Source: Bacteroidota bacterium
GTDB lineage: Bacteria; Bacteroidota; Bacteroidia; Chitinophagales; Chitinophagaceae
Length of the DNA stretch: 19,981 nt
Direction: 5' to 3'
Assembly (NCBI GenBank): GCA_023391315.1
Contig: JAEWBD010000290.1
Span: 1-19,981 of the forward strand
This document shows, piece after piece, positions 15,216 through 19,981 of the stretch. How positions within the stretch are numbered: the stretch's first letter is position 1; each line of letters starts with the position of its first letter. The position numbers and the translations under genes are program-made. The notes below the pieces were generated by a model. It was not told where the DNA came from, searched no databases, and worked only from the letters and a program-made list of their open reading frames with translations.

Positions 15216-15800
15216 GTGCTTTCTGAAGAAAACATATTATACATTAAGCGGGTTAGTGCCTTGCAGCCACAATCGGCAAAGGCAAACCCTGCAGCTTTAA
15301 TTTGTTACCATTGCAGCTATGTAAATGAAACTGAATTTTCGTATTGCACTAATTGTGGTTATCCTTTACAAAACAAGCCAGCCAGCAATAGTTATAAACA
15401 ACGTATGGAGCAACGCAAAACAGCCTTGCTCAAAGCAGAAAACGCGGTATTGGCTGCAAGGGTGGTTTTGTATGTTATTGCTTCATTTTTATCGCTGGGC
15501 TTATTTTTCATTTTTGCTGAAAGCAACCGGAAATATATTGTTGTATTAATGGCATTATTATTTTCCGGCTTATTTTTTTCGCTGGCTTTCTGGAGCCGCA
15601 AAAGCCCTTTTCCGGCATTGCTTACATCTTTTATAACGCTTATTGCTTTTTCAACAATTAATATCTTCAGGAGCCTTACAATTTCCGTTATAACATTACG
15701 CGGCATAACCGGCATTTTAATCTGCCTTGCTTTATTAATAGTAATATTAAGAGGGCTGCAGGGCGCATACCGCATTAATTTAATTAAAGAAGAATTGTAA
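15216..15800 (+). CDS. Zinc-ribbon membrane protein, GTG start
   Basis: This 194-residue protein is of unknown function. Residues 30-47 form a zinc ribbon (C30YHC33 ... C44TNC47). A basic stretch follows (YKQRMEQRKTALLK), then about four transmembrane helices between 75 and 185 (VLYVIASFLSLGLFFIF, IVVLMALLFSGLFFSLAF, LLTSFITLIAFSTINIF, GITGILICLALLIVILRG). It ends in a short basic tail. The start is GTG at 15216: an in-frame stop sits at 15198 and no ATG occurs before the zinc ribbon. The gene lies 4 bp before a CPBP protease that also begins with a zinc ribbon, so the two are almost certainly one transcript. The paired ribbons suggest related regulation, assembly or interaction (inference). 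I know no named family. Confidence 0.8.
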   Translation: MLSEENILYIKRVSALQPQSAKANPAALICYHCSYVNETEFSYCTNCGYPLQNKPASNSYKQRMEQRKTALLKAENAVLAARVVLYVIASFLSLGLFFIFAESNRKYIVVLMALLFSGLFFSLAFWSRKSPFPALLTSFITLIAFSTINIFRSLTISVITLRGITGILICLALLIVILRGLQGAYRINLIKEEL

Positions 15801-15804
15801 TAAA

Positions 15805-16569
15805 ATGATATCGCCCAAAGCCAGTGATATTTGTTGCGAAGCCTGCAACAGCAGCGTAAAACCCCATCATCGCTTTTGTTATAATTGCGGCGCTTATCTC
15901 GGCACAGATAATACGCCTGTTACAATTTTCAATAACCGGAATTTAAGGTCAGCATTTATTTTCTTTATTGTGTATTTGTTTGTTTGCCTGCTGGTGCAGT
16001 TTACAAGCTGGTTTAATATTTACAGCCGTTTGTTTTGGGTGGAAATATTTCTTGCAGGCTTCACTTTATTTCATGTATATAAAAACTATGATGCCATTAA
16101 GCCTTTGCTCAGGTTTAATAATTTTAATATAGTAAGATTAACAGGTTGCATTTCGTTTGCAGCAGCAGCTTCGTTTGTGGTGAACGTTATTGTTACCAAA
16201 ATGAACTATTCATTTTTCAGGACGGATATAACGTACTATCATCTTTACAGCGCTTACGGCATGCCGGCGCTTATCATGATCTATTCTATTGCACTCAATC
16301 CTGCCATAATTGAAGAGCTTGCTTTTCGCGGCGTATTATATAATTATCTCAGCACTTTTTTAAATGAACGGCTGGTTATAATTGTTACCGGTTTTGCGTT
16401 TGGTGTGATGCATCTCAGCTTTATCTCATTGTTCTGGCTGGTACCTTTTGGCATTTTAACCGGCGTTATGCGCCGGCGTTTCGGCACGATATGGTATGGT
16501 GTTGTGTTCCATTTTGTTTTTAATCTTATTGCTGTATTGTTTGACTTGTACAGGCATGGACATTTATAA
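15805..16569 (+). CDS. CPBP-family intramembrane metalloprotease with N-terminal zinc ribbon
   Basis: This is a 254-residue membrane protein. It has an N-terminal cytoplasmic-type zinc ribbon (C11EAC14 ... C25YNC28), then about seven hydrophobic helices, the last ones carrying the CPBP (Rce1/Abi) motifs: E170-E171 with R175 (EELAFR), F199xxxH203 (FGVMH) and H236xxxN240 (HFVFN). These are the residues that form the glutamate/histidine metal site in Rce1-type proteases, so it looks catalytically complete. Bacterial members have varied roles, including peptide maturation and self-immunity to bacteriocins; none is indicated specifically here. The ATG is 4 bp after the stop of the preceding zinc-ribbon gene. 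The stop codon directly abuts a long hairpin. Confidence 0.88.
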   Translation: MISPKASDICCEACNSSVKPHHRFCYNCGAYLGTDNTPVTIFNNRNLRSAFIFFIVYLFVCLLVQFTSWFNIYSRLFWVEIFLAGFTLFHVYKNYDAIKPLLRFNNFNIVRLTGCISFAAAASFVVNVIVTKMNYSFFRTDITYYHLYSAYGMPALIMIYSIALNPAIIEELAFRGVLYNYLSTFLNERLVIIVTGFAFGVMHLSFISLFWLVPFGILTGVMRRRFGTIWYGVVFHFVFNLIAVLFDLYRHGHL

Positions 16570-16671
16570 GAAAGCTGCAAGCTGCAAGCTTCACGCTTTA
16601 AGCTACAAGCCTGGAAAAATAAGCCGGGTTAAAGTTTTGACGCTTGCAGCGTGTAGCTTGCGGCTGCTTTC
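16570..16671. repeat. Long imperfect inverted repeat, probable bidirectional terminator
   Basis: The left arm begins at 16570, the base after the CPBP stop. GAAAGC (16570-16575) pairs with GCTTTC (16666-16671), and after a 4-nt bulge 16580-16603 pairs with 16642-16665 at 20 of 24 positions. The left arm is built of repeated AGCTGCA/AAGCTT-type units. The right arm ends inside the stop codon of the opposing gene. This would end both transcripts, though neither side has a long U-tract. Confidence 0.6.
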
Positions 16672-17344
16672 ACAATGCAATCCACAAACCCAGCAACTGG
16701 GCGAGCGCCCCCACAATTAATCCTGCATAAATTTCTGCAGAAGAATGCTGGTTAAGCAGCAGGCGTGAAGTACAAATAAGGCCGCATAAGAAAGTGGCAA
16801 TCATAATATCTGCGCCTAAAAAGATTTGATAACGGGCACAGGTTAAAATTAAAAATGCAAGCATAGTGCCGGCGCCCATTGCATGCATGCTTATTTTGAT
16901 GAAATTATTGATAACAAGGCCAAAAACAGTATTGAGAAAAATGCCGAAATAAAAGGATTTTAATACATCGGGCTGATCAGTGAAATTCCTGCTTAAATAC
17001 CAAAGCCACCAGTAAAATATCATGGTAATGATATAAGGGATAATGCGGTCTTTTTGTGTGCGCAGGAAGATGCTTTCAATAAATTTCAGCCGCCATAAAA
17101 GGAACACGGCAAATGCCGGGAAAAAACTTGCATTTAAAAAAACGCTAACTGTTTTTAACGTTAAACCCGCCGTGGTTAAATCATTAAACTGAATGGGAAA
17201 ACGCTGTGTGAGCCAAAAGAAAATATAACTAGGAATAAACAGTGGGTGCAAAACATAAGAAATAATTTTTGCGGGAATTTTTAATGCAGATGATCGATAC
17301 AATTCTTCATTATAATTCAAACTTTGATCAACCATATATGCCAT
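16670..17344 (-). CDS. PAP2-like membrane phosphatase-fold protein
   Basis: This is a 224-residue integral membrane protein with about six helices. Near the C-terminus K150-I-S-M-H154 and SRLLLNQHSSAE (S193, R194, H200, E204) match the second and third motifs of the PAP2 (type 2 phosphatidic acid phosphatase) superfamily. The third motif is normally SR-x5-H-x3-D, and here the last residue is Glu. The first motif (K-x6-RP) is only loosely represented by RTQKDRIIPY at 95-104. It may be a lipid phosphatase of divergent type, or a non-catalytic relative; the substrate is unknown. It begins 20 bp after the rpoN stop in the same direction, so cotranscription with sigma-54 is likely. ATG at 17335 is an alternative start. 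Confidence 0.7.
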   Translation of the reverse strand: MAYMVDQSLNYNEELYRSSALKIPAKIISYVLHPLFIPSYIFFWLTQRFPIQFNDLTTAGLTLKTVSVFLNASFFPAFAVFLLWRLKFIESIFLRTQKDRIIPYIITMIFYWWLWYLSRNFTDQPDVLKSFYFGIFLNTVFGLVINNFIKISMHAMGAGTMLAFLILTCARYQIFLGADIMIATFLCGLICTSRLLLNQHSSAEIYAGLIVGALAQLLGLWIAL

Positions 17345-17364
17345 TAAAATTTAAAACTGTTTTA

Positions 17365-18855
17365 TTATAATTCTTTACGCAAACGTGCAACGGGAATATT
17401 TAACTGCTCGCGGTATTTGGCTACCGTGCGCCTTGCAATGTTGTAACCTTTTTCCTGCAGCAATTCCGTTAAGCGTTCATCACTTAATGGTTTCTTTTTG
17501 CTTTCTGCTTCCACCAAATCACTCAATATTTTCTTTACCTCTCTTGTGCTTACTTCTTCGCCGCTATCGGTGCTTAAAGATTCGCTGAAGAAAAATTTAA
17601 GCCTGTACGTGCCGAATTCAGTTTGCACAAATTTGCTGTTGGCCACACGGCTTACGGTAGATATATCAAGCCCCGTAATCTCTGCAATATCTTTTAAGAT
17701 CATCGGCTTAAGTGTTGTTTCATCGCCGGTAAGAAAAAAGTCTTTCTGATAATGCATAATAGCGCCCATGGTGCTCAACAAAGTATTTTGCCGCTGCTTT
17801 ATCATATCGATAAACCATTTAGCCGAATCAATTTTTTGCTTGATAAACATTACCGCTTCCTTCTGCCGCTTATCTTTTTTGCTGCCGCGGTCGTATTCTT
17901 TCAGCATATCGCGATAGCCTTCACTTATACGTAAGTCCGGGGCATTTTTTGAATTGAGCGTAAGCTCCAGTTTGCCCGCATTGTTTATAATAAAAAAGTC
18001 GGGGATAATATAGCTTTCAGCTTTGTTTATTTCGCCCACATTACCGCCGGGTCTTGGATTTAATTTTAATATGAGATTGATAACTTCCTTCAGTTCTTCA
18101 TCTGAAATACCAAGCCCACGCTGAATTTTTTCGTAATGCTTTTTGGTAAACTCGTCAAAGTATTTCTCAATCACTTGCATTGACAGGGTAACATCGCGGC
18201 CATCGGCCTGCTGGCGAAGCAACTGCAGCATTAAGCATTCCTGCAAGTTCCTGGCGCACACGCCGGGCGGGTCAAATTGCTGTATTAGTTTTATGAGGCT
18301 TTCAATTTCGGCCTCGTCAGAATCTATATTTTGCCTGAAAGCAAGGTCATCTACAACGGAAGATAGTTCGCGGCGCAGGTAACCATCATCATCTATGCTG
18401 CCCACAATCTGCTCGGCAATTTTTAATTTTCTTTCATCAAGCGATAACATGCCCAATTGGTCAGCCAGCACGTCATGCAACGTTGTTTCAACCCTTAACG
18501 GAACTGTTTTTTGTTCTTCATTATCGCCGTAATTATCATCACGCAGTTTGTAATCGGCAATCTCATCATCGCCATCATTCACATATTCTGAAATATCGAT
18601 ATTACCATATTCCTCTTCACTGCCATCATATTCTTCATCATTATTCTGTTCAAATTCCTCATTGTTATGTTCATGTTCCTCAAAACCTTCTTCACGGCCT
18701 TCTTCTCCCACTTCCAGCGCCGGGTTTTCTTCCAGTTCCTCTTTAATCCTTTCGTCGAGATTTGCAGTGGGTATTTGCAGCAGCTTCATCAACTGAATTT
18801 GCTGCGGCGATAGCCTTTGTAATAATTTCTGTTGTAATGATTGACTTAATGCCAT
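17365..18855 (-). CDS. rpoN: RNA polymerase sigma-54 factor
   Basis: RpoN directs RNA polymerase to -24/-12 promoters and needs an AAA+ activator. The 496-residue protein has the Gln/Leu-rich region I (1-48, SQSLQQKLLQRLSPQQIQLMKLLQIP), an extended acidic region II (about 50-118, runs of Glu, Asp and Asn), the core-binding domain (about 120-300, with DDGYLRRELSSVVDDL and FDPPGVCARNLQECLMLQL), the HTH region, and the RpoN box ARRTVAKYR at 474-482. All diagnostic parts are intact. No sigma-54 activator gene or convincing -24/-12 promoter is visible in the window. The start directly precedes region I and sits about 30 nt after the predicted transcript start. Confidence 0.97.
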   Translation of the reverse strand: MALSQSLQQKLLQRLSPQQIQLMKLLQIPTANLDERIKEELEENPALEVGEEGREEGFEEHEHNNEEFEQNNDEEYDGSEEEYGNIDISEYVNDGDDEIADYKLRDDNYGDNEEQKTVPLRVETTLHDVLADQLGMLSLDERKLKIAEQIVGSIDDDGYLRRELSSVVDDLAFRQNIDSDEAEIESLIKLIQQFDPPGVCARNLQECLMLQLLRQQADGRDVTLSMQVIEKYFDEFTKKHYEKIQRGLGISDEELKEVINLILKLNPRPGGNVGEINKAESYIIPDFFIINNAGKLELTLNSKNAPDLRISEGYRDMLKEYDRGSKKDKRQKEAVMFIKQKIDSAKWFIDMIKQRQNTLLSTMGAIMHYQKDFFLTGDETTLKPMILKDIAEITGLDISTVSRVANSKFVQTEFGTYRLKFFFSESLSTDSGEEVSTREVKKILSDLVEAESKKKPLSDERLTELLQEKGYNIARRTVAKYREQLNIPVARLRKEL

Positions 18856-18892
18856 GCTTCTGCGGGTAAAGTTTAATCTGAATTTAGCAATG

Positions 18893-18924
18893 CAAAGTAA
18901 TTACAATACTTAATTTAGCGCAAA
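18893..18924 (-). promoter_or_regulatory. Sigma-A promoter of rpoN
   Basis: On the minus strand TTTG (18924-18921), a 20-bp spacer and TTACTTTG (18900-18893) match the Bacteroidota consensus TTTG-N19-21-TAnnTTTG with one mismatch. It is the best full promoter in the window. Its -33 element abuts the ATG of the divergent gene at 18926. Confidence 0.55.
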
Positions 18925-18925
18925 T

Positions 18926-19234
18926 ATGCTTTCGAAAAATAAAACATTCATTGCATTTACTGTTAAATTACTATTTGTAGTTTCTGCATTGCAGGCGCAA
19001 CCAGCAAACGATTCAGCGAGGCGGAATATAGATTCGCTTGCAGTAATACGGCAATTTATATTTTTGGTAAAGCAGCCGCCTCTGCCAAAACAATTGCCGG
19101 GCAACTTTTATGCAAAGCAATTACCGTTTTTCTGCAATAAGGAATTGCAGGTTCAAAAAGCTGTTGGCTTCCCAGTAAAATTCCGTATCGGTTCCGTTGA
19201 ATACTGCGACAGGCTGGAGGGAAAAAACAGGTAA
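18926..19234 (+). CDS. Small secreted protein of unknown function
   Basis: This is a 102-residue protein with a signal peptide (KNKTFIAFTVKLLFVVSALQAQ, cleavage probably after AQA or AQ). The mature part of about 78 residues is basic and holds two cysteines (CNKELQVQKAVGFPVKFRIG and VEYCDRLEGKNR), which could form a disulfide. The phrase PPLPKQLPGNFYAKQLPFFC resembles hypothetical proteins I associate with Chitinophagaceae, but I know no function. Its codon use looks like its neighbours. It is divergent from rpoN with only 70 bp between starts. A 7-bp inverted repeat GGTAAGT/ACTTACC (19230-19253) spans its stop codon but lacks a U-tract. Confidence 0.7.
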   Translation: MLSKNKTFIAFTVKLLFVVSALQAQPANDSARRNIDSLAVIRQFIFLVKQPPLPKQLPGNFYAKQLPFFCNKELQVQKAVGFPVKFRIGSVEYCDRLEGKNR

Positions 19235-19305
19235 GTTTTAAACAAGACTTACCCAAATAATCAAAACGTTTAACGCTGTTTGTTAACTTTATAAAAATCT
19301 AACGT

Positions 19306-19981
19306 ATGCTAACATCATCCCGCAGAACTGCATTAAAAACTTTAGGCATTATGGGTGGCGCCATAGCTTTTTCGCCGAATGTATTATTAGCAGCCACAGG
19401 CAGAAAAAAAGAGAAGCTCGGTGTGGCGCTGGTTGGGCTTGGGTATTACAGCACCGATTTGCTTGCACCTGCTTTACAGCAAACAAAATATTGTTATCTC
19501 GCCGGCATAGTTACCGGCACGCCTTCAAAGGCTGAAGCGTGGAAAGCAAAATATAATATTCCTGATAAGAACATTTATAATTATGAAACGATTGGAGATA
19601 TTGCCAATAACCCTGACATCGATGTAATATATATTGTGTTACCGCCATCAATGCATGCGGAGTATGTGATTAAGGCAGCTAATACAGGCAAGCATGTATG
19701 GTGCGAAAAGCCTATGGCAGTTACTGCAGAAGAATGTAAAAGCATGATTGATGCCTGCAATAAAAATAAAGTGAAGCTGGCTATTGGTTACCGTTTGCAG
19801 CATGAGCCCAATACAAAAGAATACCGCCGCATAGTGCAGAACAATTTATTGGGCAAAGTGAAGAAGCTCAATTGCGCTGCAGGTTATTATGAAACCCGCA
19901 CCAATCACTGGAAGCAGAAAAAAGAAATGGGTGGCGGCGTAATGCCTGATATGGGTGTTTATGCCATACAGGGTGCAAGGC
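19306..19981 (+). CDS. Gfo/Idh/MocA family oxidoreductase with Tat signal (C-terminus outside window)
   Basis: The first 225 residues are visible. The N-terminus SSRRTALKTLGIMGGAIAFSP is a twin-arginine signal (R6-R7), so a folded, NAD(P)-loaded enzyme would be sent to the periplasm. The Rossmann domain follows with GLGYYS (44-49), and the family motif E134-K135-P136 (HVWCEKPMAV), whose Lys is the conserved catalytic residue. The text around it (AGIVTGTPSKAEAWKAKYNIP, DIDVIYIVLPPSMHAEYV) most resembles periplasmic glucose-fructose oxidoreductase-like members common in Bacteroidota. The substrate is probably a sugar or sugar derivative, not determinable here. The gene runs off the window edge; nothing else about its operon can be said. 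Confidence 0.92.
   Translation, partial: MLTSSRRTALKTLGIMGGAIAFSPNVLLAATGRKKEKLGVALVGLGYYSTDLLAPALQQTKYCYLAGIVTGTPSKAEAWKAKYNIPDKNIYNYETIGDIANNPDIDVIYIVLPPSMHAEYVIKAANTGKHVWCEKPMAVTAEECKSMIDACNKNKVKLAIGYRLQHEPNTKEYRRIVQNNLLGKVKKLNCAAGYYETRTNHWKQKKEMGGGVMPDMGVYAIQGAR

Noticed and set aside
18911..18918. TAATTTAG as -7 element for the gene at 18926
   Set aside because: One mismatch, no -33 partner, and AT-rich context make it no better than chance.
19230..19253. GGTAAGT/ACTTACC inverted repeat as terminator of the small secreted gene
   Set aside because: The stem is only 7 bp, AT-rich, includes the stop codon and has no following U-tract, so it is too weak to call.
1..19981. CRISPR arrays, tRNA or rRNA genes, insertion sequences, prophage or toxin-antitoxin genes
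   Set aside because: No regularly spaced repeats, cloverleaf-like sequences, transposase or phage proteins were seen; gene content and coding style are uniform across the window.

Overview
The window is a stretch of chromosome from a member of the Bacteroidota, most likely a Chitinophagaceae-type organism (the family is inferred from protein flavour only). The evidence for the phylum is a LytS/LytTR pair next to a CarboxypepD-plug outer-membrane barrel, a protein with a type IX secretion (T9SS) C-terminal sorting domain, Rho with a long disordered insert, the LON-domain/coaX/barrel/lptC cluster, and several perfect matches to the Bacteroidota sigma-A -7 element TAnnTTTG, with almost no Shine-Dalgarno sequences. 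Content is mostly housekeeping or conserved accessory genes. I see no tRNA, rRNA, CRISPR array, insertion sequence or prophage.

Layout. 1-3240, minus strand: an outer-membrane beta-barrel protein (cut by the window edge), preceded by a translationally coupled LytS-type histidine kinase and LytTR response regulator. The gap in front of the barrel gene carries an 11-bp direct repeat with a 21-bp period, placed as a LytTR operator would be. 3241-3566 is a non-coding region with inverted and direct repeats ahead of rho. 3567-7439, plus strand: rho and dnaK, each followed by a strong intrinsic terminator. 7531-9691, minus strand: a T9SS-exported protein with its own terminator, and murQ (peptidoglycan recycling). 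9794-13136, minus strand: a tight operon of a LON-domain protein, coaX (pantothenate kinase III), an outer-membrane barrel and lptC (LPS export). 13169-14119, plus strand: a MeaB-type G3E GTPase. 14130-15067, minus strand: a small CxxC membrane protein and a DUF1361 membrane protein. 15216-16569, plus strand: two adjacent membrane proteins that each begin with a CxxC...CxxC zinc ribbon, the second being a CPBP intramembrane protease. 16570-16671: a long imperfect hairpin that exactly fills the gap between convergent genes. 16670-18924, minus strand: rpoN (sigma-54) and a PAP2-like membrane protein, with a good promoter. 18926-19981, plus strand: a small secreted protein of unknown function and a Tat-exported Gfo/Idh/MocA oxidoreductase cut by the window edge.

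The most interesting points are the candidate LytTR operator, the missing catalytic aspartate in CoaX, the paired zinc-ribbon/CPBP module, the charged disordered insert in Rho, and two genes whose promoter -7 element abuts the start codon. None of these amounts to a clearly new system; the zinc-ribbon/CPBP pair is the least explained.
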